From an uncultured Candidatus Poseidoniales archaeon (GTDB lineage: Archaea > Thermoplasmatota > Poseidoniia > Poseidoniales > Thalassarchaeaceae), in assembly GCA_902601345.1 (NCBI GenBank), contig CACKMK010000004.1, positions 1 to 64,000 on the forward strand: a DNA stretch of 64,000 nucleotides, written 5' to 3'. The notes under the pieces are model-generated. The model was not told the origin of the DNA. It made no database searches and saw nothing but the letters and a program-made list of their open reading frames with translations. Made by a program: the position numbers and the translations under genes. Positions 17,347 through 27,400 of the stretch are shown piece after piece. How positions within the stretch are numbered: the first letter of the stretch is position 1; each line of letters begins with the position of its first letter.

Positions 17347-17350
17347 CTCG

Positions 17351-17986
17351 CTACTCGTTTTCTGGTTCAGGGTCTTCTTCCTCTGTTAGTCCTTCTTCGG
17401 TGGACAACTCCTTGATTTCCTCTATCACTGCCTGCTTCTGCTCCTGGAATGACTCCTGCTTAGACTGGATATCCTTGGCGGTCGAAATGGCCCTGTCAAT
17501 CATATCGTGACGAGTCTGAATCGCATCGCTGAGGTCCTCGAACAGTTGCATGTGCTGCACGTACCAGTCATCCCTGGCTGCTAGCTCTGATTGGGCGGCT
17601 TGGTTGGACTCATCGATCTCCTCTGCGACGGTGAGTACCTGGCCGAGTCTTGCTTTCTCCCTCTCCAGCATCTCCTCGGTCTTGTCGAGTTTGTTCTCTA
17701 AGAATGGGATCTTCGTATTGGCCTTCGCGAGTTCCACTTCCATCTCGTCCTTCTGCCTGCGGAGGTTGCTGAGGAGGTTGTTGATTCCCTCCTTCTCGGT
17801 CTCCTTGTCGATTAGTTCACGATTAAGCGTCTCAACTTGGGCCTTCATCTCTCCGATGTCAGCCTCCTGGGCCTGGTAAGCAACGAGGAGTTTGTCCAAT
17901 GCCTCCTTGTCCCTCGCAGCCTGCTGTTCGAGGTCTCGGATTGTCTGTTGGGGATCGGCTCCTGCAGAGTCGTCTTGGTCCATCAT
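17351..17986 (-). CDS. coiled-coil protein
   Basis: Almost all of this 211-residue protein is predicted by eye to be long coiled coil, with heptads rich in Glu, Lys, Gln and Leu. Examples are IRDLEQQAARDKEALDKLL and FLENKLDKTEEMLEREKARL. A short break (ARDDWYVQHMQLFEDLSDAI) precedes a last helix and an acidic tail. There are no membrane segments or catalytic motifs. It follows the M20 peptidase on the same strand. The function is unknown; structural or scaffolding roles are common for such proteins. Confidence 0.6.
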   Translation of the reverse strand: MMDQDDSAGADPQQTIRDLEQQAARDKEALDKLLVAYQAQEADIGEMKAQVETLNRELIDKETEKEGINNLLSNLRRQKDEMEVELAKANTKIPFLENKLDKTEEMLEREKARLGQVLTVAEEIDESNQAAQSELAARDDWYVQHMQLFEDLSDAIQTRHDMIDRAISTAKDIQSKQESFQEQKQAVIEEIKELSTEEGLTEEEDPEPENE

Positions 17987-18052
17987 CCTCCTTTGTCCGA
18001 AGGTGCCCCCGATATAACCTCGGCGGCAACAGGATTGGTGAGTCCGGGCAAA

Positions 18053-19471
18053 TCAGAGGTTTTCGGAAATTGCTGCTATTGTTGCTGAAAGAGCGACTGT
18101 CAGCCTCTTGGATGAGGGGATGTGCAGTTTCTCGTCTGGTCCATGGGCGTTGTTACCTGGTCCCGAAGTACCGGTGCACAGAAACATAGCTTCTGGGTAT
18201 TTGCCCTGCATCATCGACATGAAGGGGATCGTCCCACCTGTCCATGTTGCCAGTGGGGGTAGCCCCGTCAATTCCATCGATGCCTCGTTAATGGCTTCTG
18301 AGATCGGTCCGTCTAGTGGCGGTGCATGGAAACCGTCGGCACATGAGTCAGGAGTGAATGTGACCTCTGCCCCATACGGCGGGTCCTTCTCCAGAATTTC
18401 CTTTGCACTAGCTATAGCACTTTCCGAATCGACCCCAGGAGGTATTCTGAAGCTCAGTTTCAGGTCTGTGTTCGTTCGGAGGACGTTTCCCGCATCCTGC
18501 ACCGAAGGAATTCCATCTGCTCCGATGATGGACAGGGTAGGCTCCCAGTTCATGGCCACTATCATGTCCTCTGTAGTTTCGGAGGCCTTTCTGAGGGTGT
18601 CCACCGTTGGGAACTGCTCCCATATGCTGTCACCTACTATGTCCCTGAGTGCGATTGCGTTCTCCCAGACTTCTTCGGGGATTTCCACGTGCATCCCTGG
18701 GATTGTGACCTTTCCGGAGGATGAGTCCTCCACTCTGTCTAGTAGAATCCTCTGGATTCTGAAAGAAGATGGGATCGAGCCCCCTGAATTACCTGAGTGA
18801 ATTCCCTCGTGAGATACCTTCACGGAGAGAGTCCCGGAGACGAGCCCACGAAGGGCCTCCGTCATCCAAATATGGTCATAATCGGGACCACCGCTGTCCA
18901 AAACGACCACCATGTCCGGATTTCCAAGTCGCTCGGTAAGTGCCTCCAAGTACGGGGGGAGATCGGATGATCCGGATTCCTCGCATGTCTCGATGATCAT
19001 GGTACAACGGGGATGGGGGGCGCCCGCCTCTTGCAAGAGCCTTACAGATGTGGCGCAAAGGTACCCCCCATACCCATCGTCAACGGAACCTCTGCCATAG
19101 AGCCATGGATCCCTCCTCACTGCTTTCAGTGGGTGTAGGCCCTCTGACCACAGTTCTGGCTTTGATGGCTGCTTGTCCAGGTGGGAGTAGAATATCACCT
19201 CGCCCGGTCCGGTTCCCTCTATTGTGACGATTAGTACGGGTGATAGTTCTCCTATCCTATGCTTCTCGTACGACATTCCCTCTATTCCCTGATCGTCCAA
19301 CCAATCGCAAAATAGTTCGATTGTGGCATCGAGCTCGCCCATCTCGGCCCAGTTGGGCTCGAATAGGGGAGATAGGGCCTTTATTCCGATGAAATCGGAC
19401 AGACTAGGCAAAATGGAGGACTCCCATATCTCTTCACTTCTATCCATCAGTCGTCCTAAGTCGAGCGTCAT
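18053..19471 (-). CDS. M20-family metallopeptidase (dipeptidase/deacylase-like)
   Basis: This is a zinc-dependent exopeptidase of the M20/ArgE/DapE/CNDP group. The first metal motif is FYSHLDKQP near residue 95, followed by the bridging aspartate in LYGRGSVDDGYGG. The catalytic glutamates are in IIETCEESGSSD, and VVLDSGG and a dimerisation-domain histidine (SHEGIHSGNSGG) also fit. At 472 residues it is the size of carnosinase-type dipeptidases. It starts 23 bases after the AddA-like stop and may be the tail of that operon. The substrate is not defined. Confidence 0.82.
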   Translation of the reverse strand: MTLDLGRLMDRSEEIWESSILPSLSDFIGIKALSPLFEPNWAEMGELDATIELFCDWLDDQGIEGMSYEKHRIGELSPVLIVTIEGTGPGEVIFYSHLDKQPSKPELWSEGLHPLKAVRRDPWLYGRGSVDDGYGGYLCATSVRLLQEAGAPHPRCTMIIETCEESGSSDLPPYLEALTERLGNPDMVVVLDSGGPDYDHIWMTEALRGLVSGTLSVKVSHEGIHSGNSGGSIPSSFRIQRILLDRVEDSSSGKVTIPGMHVEIPEEVWENAIALRDIVGDSIWEQFPTVDTLRKASETTEDMIVAMNWEPTLSIIGADGIPSVQDAGNVLRTNTDLKLSFRIPPGVDSESAIASAKEILEKDPPYGAEVTFTPDSCADGFHAPPLDGPISEAINEASMELTGLPPLATWTGGTIPFMSMMQGKYPEAMFLCTGTSGPGNNAHGPDEKLHIPSSKRLTVALSATIAAISENL

Positions 19472-19493
19472 GGTCCCATCCCTGGGTGTTCAC

Positions 19494-22400
19494 TCATGGA
19501 CTCTTCGACTCGATTTCCTCTGAGATCGAGCAGGTCCTGCACTTCGAAATACGGTCCTCGTAGTCCTTCTCTAAGTCGGATAAGGGAAACTCTGAGGCTA
19601 ATGACATCCTAGCCGTCAGGGCAAGCGTCTTTTTCAGGTCTTTCTTGGCCTTATCGAGGGTCTCGGAGGGATACTCCACCAGCCTTCCAGAAACCCCGAC
19701 TAGTATCGCTGGAGGGAGGACCTTCCGCCTAGGTAGTCCCTCACGCTCCTTGTCCGACTCCGACTCTTCCAATGCTATTTGGTATAGAGCCATCTGCAGC
19801 CTGTGCTTGTGTAGTAGGGATTCCTCTGCCTGGCAAGAGGGTCCTTTTGACTCCTCACCGAGAGAGTCCAGAAGGCCACTTTCCCAATCTCCAAGTAGGG
19901 AGCTTGCATCCGTGGTTTTCAGGTCAATGGCTCGGATCGCTGGAGCTCCGTCATCGCTCTTAGTGCATAGAACCAAGTCTATGATCCCGCTTAGCTCTAC
20001 TCTGGTGGAATCTAATGAGATTAGTAGTTCTTCTCCGTCTGGTGTCCACTTCCCTCTTGTCACAGATTCGAATTCGGTGGGGATGGATATGTGGAATGGC
20101 ATCTCGGTCCTCAAGCCCTCTACCTTTCTGCCATCAACCTCCAGGCCCCTGACCATAGCACCCAGTTTCCCGTCGGAAACTCTGCGCGACATGGTTGAAG
20201 TGACCTCTGAAACCTTCTCGAGGTCTGCTCCTGGAGGGAGTAGTTCTCTGAAGGCGGTCTGATGTGTCTCTTTGTTGTTTATTCTGTCCTCTGTGGGAGT
20301 AGTCCAGGACTTGGGCAGAGGGGTGCTTGGTCCGTTCTGTCCGGGTCCTGGGTTCCCGATTCCAATCTCGATTATCCTGTGGAAAACGTTTCCGAATGTT
20401 GCTGGGTCAACAGACAGCGAGTTTTGGTGCCGATTCTGGGAATCGTCGTTTGTCATGGTAGTGCTTAGCTCTAATCCTGCTCTCACCTCCATCCAATGGC
20501 ACCTTGGACAGTCGAAATAGGATGGTAGCTTGCTGGGATTCGCCCTGACTATCGTCGAGTAGCTAATCGGTTCTGGGATTTCTGGCTTGGGGTCTTTTTC
20601 TATGATGATTCGGGATGCTGTGTCAATAATCTCGACTTGTTGAATCGGGGTGGTGAAGACGTTTCCATCGCTTCCGAGTCCGGTGAAGCACTCTGGATGG
20701 TGTAGCATTATGATGCCAGTCTTTTTCCTGCAGCCCAAGTATGCGTCTTCCATTATCGAGGCTGGACATATCTTTCTGTCACCCCCATTGACTAACATTG
20801 GTTCGGAGTGGGCGTCTGTGGGGCTCAACCATGGGGAGTGGTCCTCATTCCTTCTCCATGAGCCCATCCTCAAGGATTCCAGCCACATCTGACCTAGTTG
20901 AGGTGCTTTCTTATCATACGTCCATGGAAGTAAGATTCCCTCTTCTTCTACCCATTCAGTTCCCTTGGGGGATCCAGCAATGATTAGTCTCTCCTCTGCC
21001 CTGGTGGCTGCGACGTATAGGAGTCTTCTTGCTTCGGCATTCTTCCTGGCTCTGTGAAGGAGGGCCGCGTGATCCCAGAGTGCGGAAATAGGCGTCTTTC
21101 CCGAGGGCCATGGCTTTGGGTGACCTGCAAATATCTCTGGTCCGACTATCAGCCTGCTGTTCTGCTCATTCCTCATGTTGGTCTGTCTGGAGGAAAATAG
21201 GTCTGCTAGGACGACCACCTTCGCCTCTAGTCCCTTAGAGCTGTGAATCGTCATGACCCGTACAGCATCGCTTTGCGGGATCGTGGATGCCTCGAGAGAC
21301 TGGGAGCTCCTTTCCCTCAGGTCCCTTAGTCGGTCGGCGAGCACTATCGGATCACCGCCGACCTGCTCTGACAGCTCCCTGAACAGTTCGACAAATTGTT
21401 CGGCATCCTGGCGCGATACGTCATCTGGGTATGCCACTAGCAAGTCAGAGCGATCTATTGTATCCTCGAGAAGTTCCGCCAGCCTGGAGGAAGATGAGAG
21501 CTCGCACCACCGAGAGACCAACGCCCTCTGCCTCTCGTCACGGCAGTGAGATAACATTACTGAGAGAAGGTCCGCACCCTTCTCTGCCGATGAAAGATAC
21601 CTCTGAAGTTGTCCATCGCTCATTCCAATCAGAGGAGAACGGGCGACCCATGCCGCATTATGGCGAGAATTTGGTCTCGCAGCCAATTGCACCAGACCCT
21701 CTAGAGCGGATGCCGCAGGACGTTCCAGAAGGCTTCCCTCTCGATCTACCTGCGATGGCACTCCTACATCCTGGAGGTTTCTGACGATAATGTCCCTGAG
21801 GTTCACCCTGTTAGGTAGTAGGATTGTAATATCGCTGGGCTGGACTGGTTCTCCGGAATTAACTTCTTTCCATTTCCCGCATGAGGACTTCACCCTTACC
21901 GGTGTTCCCTCAATCAGGCTTCTTACCCTCAATGCGATTAGCAGTGCCTGCCTCTCTAGCCTGTCCGGGCTGCCTGGACCGAAGGGATCCAAGTGCGTCT
22001 CCAGATCGGTTGGGGGGTCAGATGAGTCATCAGAGTCAGGAGGGCATATCCACTCGATTGATGCTGGGGCGTCCCTCTTATCTGGGAACGAGTGCAGTGT
22101 CTGGGAGGATGCGTAGAAGTCAGCCTTTGAGAGGATCCTATGCCTGTCAGAGAACAGGTCTTCCCACCACTCGTTCATTACTTCCAACAGCCCTCCAGCA
22201 GAACGATAGTTCACGTTCAAAGATACCATTCCCTCTTGTCGGGACCTTACCTCCTCAGAAGATGGGGCGGGAAGGTCCCAGTCGGTTGCGTCGAAAGGGA
22301 TCCAGGGGGCCAAGTCCCTGCCGCCCCTCTCCATATGCTCAGTAGCCCTAGCTATTGACGAAAGGTGGTCATTCCTCGGATCCCTGCTGTGTGTCTCCCT

Positions 22401-24413
22401 CCTTAATGATGGCTTCCTGGTGAGTTCCGGCACACAGGAGAACTCGTGAACGTTGACTGCCCTCAGGGACTTTGCGTAGTTTAGGAATCCTGTGACCTCC
22501 GCCTGTCTGAAGGCATAGATGCTCTGCTTAACGTCTCCGACATAGCATACCGTTGGTTCCCAGGGGGTGTTCGCCCTAGGGCCGTCTTCTTCTCTTACCT
22601 CCCTAGGACCCCAGAGACGCGAAAGGAGCCTCCATTGCAAGGGCGAGTTGTCTTGGGCCTCATCGATGATGAATGCTCTGAACCTCCTTCGGATTTGGCC
22701 TAGGAGGAGGTGCCGACTCTCGATATCGGCTCGCATTGCTTCCAGACTCGAGGCCGCCTCGCCTGCCAGGTTACGGTTTTCCTCCAGATTGGAGATTGCT
22801 TCTAGTGCCCTGTGGATATGATCGTCCCTCCAGGGGCTGTTCTGGTCTATGGAGTCCAGAGCCTGTTGGACACTAGGGTGATAGAACTCCCTGCATACCT
22901 CGGGGCAGTTAGCCAGCAGTAGGTCACCTGCTAGCCTCTGGATGTCGTCGAAGTCGTGAGCCTCATCACGTCGCTTTAGGTTCTTAATGACGCCCTGGAA
23001 TCCCAGATGCAGAAGGTGGAGGTCTCTGAGATTCTGGATCTCGGCCTCTAGGCTGAAATGATGGTGCTTATTGGGATTTTCGAGTCTCTCGGGGATATTC
23101 ATTTCCAGGGCGGTAATCGGCTTCGACCAATCATCGGGGACCTGTGGCGGCTCGGACTCTCCTAGTAGGGTTGCCATCCTCACGAAGTGGAGGACCATAA
23201 TGCCCAGTTCATCAGACCAGATACCAGATAGTTCTGCTGTTTTCTCCTTCAATGTAGTTTTGTAAAGTGCCTTCAGGTTCGCATCTTTGATGTCGGCGAA
23301 ACTCCCAATCCCTGCTTCCCACTCATCGGATGGGAGCTTCATTCTTGGGAAGTGCCTCATTTCCTTTGCCATCAGCGTGGATGGGCTCACGGTGCACGTC
23401 AGTACGTGCCCCATCCAGCAGAGTTTCCCCCAAGAATCGGTGGGAGGTCCCGTTCTATCGAGCTCTTCTAGGCAAGCCATCCTAGTCCCGGCTGCCCATC
23501 CTGATGTAGAGGGAGTCTGGATGCATTCCTTGATTGTCTCGAAGACTACCCGGATGATTTTGTGGACTCTCTCGGCTTGTTCGTTGATATCCGCTTCTTC
23601 TATCGATGACATGACCATCGCGAGTAGCTTGTCCCTGTCCACATCGCCTTTTTCGTCCATTACTTTGCGAGATGACTCCTCAACGAACACCGATTTCCCC
23701 ACCAGTGCTCGGAGCACCCGGGAAGCAGAAGTCCTACCAGAATAGTGCTGAGCGACCCTGTCTCTCGCGGAAAGTACCTCGGTAGCGATATGCGCGGGAA
23801 TCCCCGCGTCGACTGCATCCCCGATTCTGGACCTGTCGCTTGCGAGCCTCCATATCGTTCTGAGAGACGTCTCCACTAGTATTGCCCTTGCAGCGTCAGA
23901 AACATTCTCCCTACTGAGGGCATCCCCCAGTTTCCCTCTATAAGGAGAAACTAACTGAGACAGGAACGAGTCAATGGTGCCGATGGGGGCATCCTCGAGG
24001 AGAGTGAGGAGTTGCTCGATGAAACCTTGACTCTTGACCCTTGGATCGTAGCGATGTTTACTGTCTTCCCCGAGAGGTCCTGGCCTGATTCTCGAGATGG
24101 TTCTTCGCAGTCTGTCCTTCATCTCGTCGGCTGCTCTATTGGTGAACGTGAGTAGTACTACCTCGCTTGGCAGTAGACCATCCCAATCCTGCAGATTGAT
24201 CCTCTCGGAGGCGGGTGCGGTTACCATCCCCCCTCCAATGCTTGGTGCCCTAGCTGGCTTTGGGAGGATTCTGGTTGCCCTCTGGTCGTTAGCCAGATAG
24301 TGCTCTATGACTCTGTCAACGATGGTACTTGTCTTACCGGTTCCGGCTCCTGCATCTATTACGATATGCGAGTCCAGATTCAGAGCCAGTCGCTGAGCTG
24401 TGTTCAGTCGAAT
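19494..24413 (-). CDS. addA: AddA/RecB-like UvrD-family helicase-nuclease
   Basis: This 1639-residue protein is probably the motor of an AddAB-type double-strand-break resection complex. The frame contains Walker A (VIDAGAGTGKTS, residues 18-29), motif II IIDEAQDNSPLQW near 580, GDVKQSIYAFRQ near 629, TIHSSKGLEAKVVVLAD, and motif VI YVAATRAEERLI near 1136. The C-terminal nuclease core has IRAIDLKTTD near 1498. Cysteine pairs CPRC near 1301 and CRTC near 1627 suggest a metal or Fe-S cluster. Walker A lies upstream of the first ATG. The only plausible start is ATT 24413, which shares one base with the upstream stop (TGATT) and has GGAGGGG eight bases away. Confidence 0.85.
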   Translation of the reverse strand: MRLNTAQRLALNLDSHIVIDAGAGTGKTSTIVDRVIEHYLANDQRATRILPKPARAPSIGGGMVTAPASERINLQDWDGLLPSEVVLLTFTNRAADEMKDRLRRTISRIRPGPLGEDSKHRYDPRVKSQGFIEQLLTLLEDAPIGTIDSFLSQLVSPYRGKLGDALSRENVSDAARAILVETSLRTIWRLASDRSRIGDAVDAGIPAHIATEVLSARDRVAQHYSGRTSASRVLRALVGKSVFVEESSRKVMDEKGDVDRDKLLAMVMSSIEEADINEQAERVHKIIRVVFETIKECIQTPSTSGWAAGTRMACLEELDRTGPPTDSWGKLCWMGHVLTCTVSPSTLMAKEMRHFPRMKLPSDEWEAGIGSFADIKDANLKALYKTTLKEKTAELSGIWSDELGIMVLHFVRMATLLGESEPPQVPDDWSKPITALEMNIPERLENPNKHHHFSLEAEIQNLRDLHLLHLGFQGVIKNLKRRDEAHDFDDIQRLAGDLLLANCPEVCREFYHPSVQQALDSIDQNSPWRDDHIHRALEAISNLEENRNLAGEAASSLEAMRADIESRHLLLGQIRRRFRAFIIDEAQDNSPLQWRLLSRLWGPREVREEDGPRANTPWEPTVCYVGDVKQSIYAFRQAEVTGFLNYAKSLRAVNVHEFSCVPELTRKPSLRRETHSRDPRNDHLSSIARATEHMERGGRDLAPWIPFDATDWDLPAPSSEEVRSRQEGMVSLNVNYRSAGGLLEVMNEWWEDLFSDRHRILSKADFYASSQTLHSFPDKRDAPASIEWICPPDSDDSSDPPTDLETHLDPFGPGSPDRLERQALLIALRVRSLIEGTPVRVKSSCGKWKEVNSGEPVQPSDITILLPNRVNLRDIIVRNLQDVGVPSQVDREGSLLERPAASALEGLVQLAARPNSRHNAAWVARSPLIGMSDGQLQRYLSSAEKGADLLSVMLSHCRDERQRALVSRWCELSSSSRLAELLEDTIDRSDLLVAYPDDVSRQDAEQFVELFRELSEQVGGDPIVLADRLRDLRERSSQSLEASTIPQSDAVRVMTIHSSKGLEAKVVVLADLFSSRQTNMRNEQNSRLIVGPEIFAGHPKPWPSGKTPISALWDHAALLHRARKNAEARRLLYVAATRAEERLIIAGSPKGTEWVEEEGILLPWTYDKKAPQLGQMWLESLRMGSWRRNEDHSPWLSPTDAHSEPMLVNGGDRKICPASIMEDAYLGCRKKTGIIMLHHPECFTGLGSDGNVFTTPIQQVEIIDTASRIIIEKDPKPEIPEPISYSTIVRANPSKLPSYFDCPRCHWMEVRAGLELSTTMTNDDSQNRHQNSLSVDPATFGNVFHRIIEIGIGNPGPGQNGPSTPLPKSWTTPTEDRINNKETHQTAFRELLPPGADLEKVSEVTSTMSRRVSDGKLGAMVRGLEVDGRKVEGLRTEMPFHISIPTEFESVTRGKWTPDGEELLISLDSTRVELSGIIDLVLCTKSDDGAPAIRAIDLKTTDASSLLGDWESGLLDSLGEESKGPSCQAEESLLHKHRLQMALYQIALEESESDKEREGLPRRKVLPPAILVGVSGRLVEYPSETLDKAKKDLKKTLALTARMSLASEFPLSDLEKDYEDRISKCRTCSISEEIESKSP

Positions 24414-27400
24414 CAGAAAGACCCCTCCACCCTAACATCGCAGATTTCTCTCACGGGACAATATGCACAGACTTTCGGGGAAGGGGTGGGGTGTACCTTT
24501 CCCAATCTGGCATCGCTAGCTACTCCCATAGCCACGGAGAGCCGTTGGGCCAACCAAGCCCTGAAATGATCTGAATCGGCTTCCTCGTCCTCATCCATGA
24601 ATCTATGTAATCCGGAAGTGATTGTGGTTTGTGTACCGATATTAATTCCCGAATGAGGAGAGTCGAATAGTGAGGATAATTCTAGGAAGTGTTCTGATTT
24701 GTGGCCGATGACGGAAATTCCAGCTGCAACTACTAAGTCACCGGGATGGGCTTCCTCCCATGCCCTGGCATAAATGGCAAGTTGGAGTTCTTCGAGAAGA
24801 CCCATGTAATGTCTATTCCTTTGGGAAGAATCCTCGGAGGTCTTGAGATCCCTAATTGCAATCAGTCTTCTCGGCCTCCATCCCGATCCCGTGACCCGAA
24901 TCGGTGCCACGGAATCGCTCCCTCCGTCGTCTATCCAAGTTTCCGAAGCCAGGTCTATTGGTAGTAAGTCGACTCTATCTATCCATCCTCTGACTCTGAT
25001 TGGATCTAACTCTCCTCTTACGGATATCTCAGGTGTTGGGTGAAGTTGGACGTAGTCTGAGGAGGTGTTTCCAATCTTCCACTCTATCGACAGGGGTGCA
25101 GAGTCCCCTAAATCGAGCTCCGCAGTTACTATGCTTCCTATCCTGCCTCTGGGGGAGATTGGTTTTGGATCTGCCAGCCAGCTACCCCATTCCTCCCTAT
25201 CCATCCCGGTAAGAGATCTGAGTCGTTGGGTCGATACGGCATCGGTCCTCTCCAGCCAGGGAGCTCTGGAGTCCAATGACTCGAGTGCTATGCGCATGAC
25301 CTCATCTTGGTCCAGTCCAGATCTCTGTACGCTGACATGGCCAAGACCGCCGTCATGCCCTCTCTCTACGCTGGTCTCGAAGCCTAGTGTTTTGGCGATT
25401 ATGTCATGATGGACGTTGTGAAGAAGTTCCCCGTACGTCCTATTGTCTATATCCTCTCCCTGTAACTCCTCTCTTTCTGCACCTAGTTCCCTGGAGAGCC
25501 ATCCTCTTCTCGGACACCTTAACCAGTCCTGGAGTCTAGTCGGGGACCACACCTGTATCTCCTGCGGGGCCTCCCCGGAGTGACCGTGTCTGGAGTCGCT
25601 GACTTGGCTACCAGTAGCTATTGGAGAGAGTGGGCGGGGATCTATCGATGGGGTGATCTTCCCGTTTACGGAGGCTCCCACCACTGGCCATCTACCATTG
25701 GTTCTGGGTGATTCTATTCCTTCTGGTGGTTTACCGTGAAACTTCAGGTTCTCAATGGAGAGTATGTGCGAGTGGTTTTCCTTAGGCAGATATCCGTCCA
25801 CGGAGGCTATGGTCGGCTGCCTTCTCTCTCGGTCCCTCTGAACAGCTGTGTCTAGGGGGATAGAGACAGCGCTCGGGTTGATTGGCGGGTCGTAAGGAGG
25901 CTTGCCCTGTCTTATCCTGAGACCATCGATCTGTCTAGAGGCCCTGGGAGAGGGGAACGGATAGATCATTTCGTGAGTTTCGGATTTGATGCCGGACAAC
26001 TCGAAGTCCCTGGCCCATTCTCTTATTGGCGCAGCTGGTGGTGAGGTTTCGTCCATGCTCGGGTCGAGGACGAAAACCTCTTCCGAGCAATTCAGCAGAT
26101 GTAGCAAATTGTGCCTGGCGTCTCTGATTGGTGCGTCTGGTCTAAGGATTCCCAGCGAGTGTCGTTCGTCCTCACCAACGAATGGCACCTTTGGCACTCT
26201 CAATTCCCATGATGAACTGGACAGGTTTGACAGGACCACCAGGTCGGCAGAGCATCCCAGAGCCTCCTCTGGAGTCATCACAGAAACGCTGCTAGTGAAG
26301 TTGGAACCCCCTGTCATTGCCTTGGTCTGATCGGCAATTGAGCAGAGCTCGTCGACCCAGTCGGATCCTAGGGTGTGAGTAGGGTGTTCTGATCTTCTCT
26401 GCATCTCCCTTAGGGTTGCTCTCTCTTCCATGAGGGCACTTACTGCTGCTGCTGGGGAGAGTCCTCTACCTGGGAAGCGGGCCATCTGAGATGGCATGTC
26501 GATTAGGGAGAGCGTGTTATGCAGCCATTCGTCACCGTCTTTCGGGGAATCCGGCATAGGAAGGCGCTGGCCAGAATGGCATCCCACGGCGTCCTTTAGG
26601 TTGCCAATCAGTTCTCGGTCATGCCCTCGGAGTAACGGTCGAATAGATACTGCCAGGCACATTAACCACCATTGTGTTGACTCCTTTACTGGGCCGTCTC
26701 TCTCATCAGTTGGTTGTCTGGAAAGTGTCTCAAGCCACTTTGACAGTGCACCTGGTCCGCCAAGGACATGCTCATTCCTAGCTAGCCTAGTTAGTAATTC
26801 AGAGTCGGCTAGAGGGGAGATTTCTTGATCTGATGGATGTTCTTCTGGTTCCTCGAATGGAACGACCGAGGTTTGGAGAGACAGTGCTCTAAGGCTCTCG
26901 AGGGAGAAGGCGTCGGCTCCGTGTCCCAATCTTGCTAGGAATAGTATCCAGTGACCGATGGGATGGGATGAAGGAGGCGCCCTCCTCCTTTCCATACAAA
27001 CACCTATTTCCCCAAGCAGTTGCTCCCATCTGTTCCTGTTGTTCTCCAGGGCCGGGTCTACGATAATTATCTCAGAGTCCTCGCGGCTTAGCCTTTCAGA
27101 AACGATTCGAATGGCTACTTCGAAGGAGTGAGCCTCCCTATTCAGAAGGATCCTGTTCACATTATTGGTGTGTTCTAGTAGAGGGTCTCTTTGGGACGGA
27201 ACCCAACCGGGAAGTTCACTTTTATCCCCGATCGGGTGTTGGTCTACTAGCATGTGTCCATGGTGACCGAGGCGGAAGTTTCCCGGGAATGTTAGTTGGT
27301 GTATCGGTCTAATCTTCGAAAGGGACAGGAGAATCTGGGTGTGAGATTTACTCATCACCGGCGAGTGGTCAAGCATGATTATCCCGTCTATGTCCGAAAT

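Noticed and set aside
24101-24227. ATG at 24227 as the AddA start
   Set aside because: It would remove Walker A and the Q-motif, which are intact and in frame immediately upstream.
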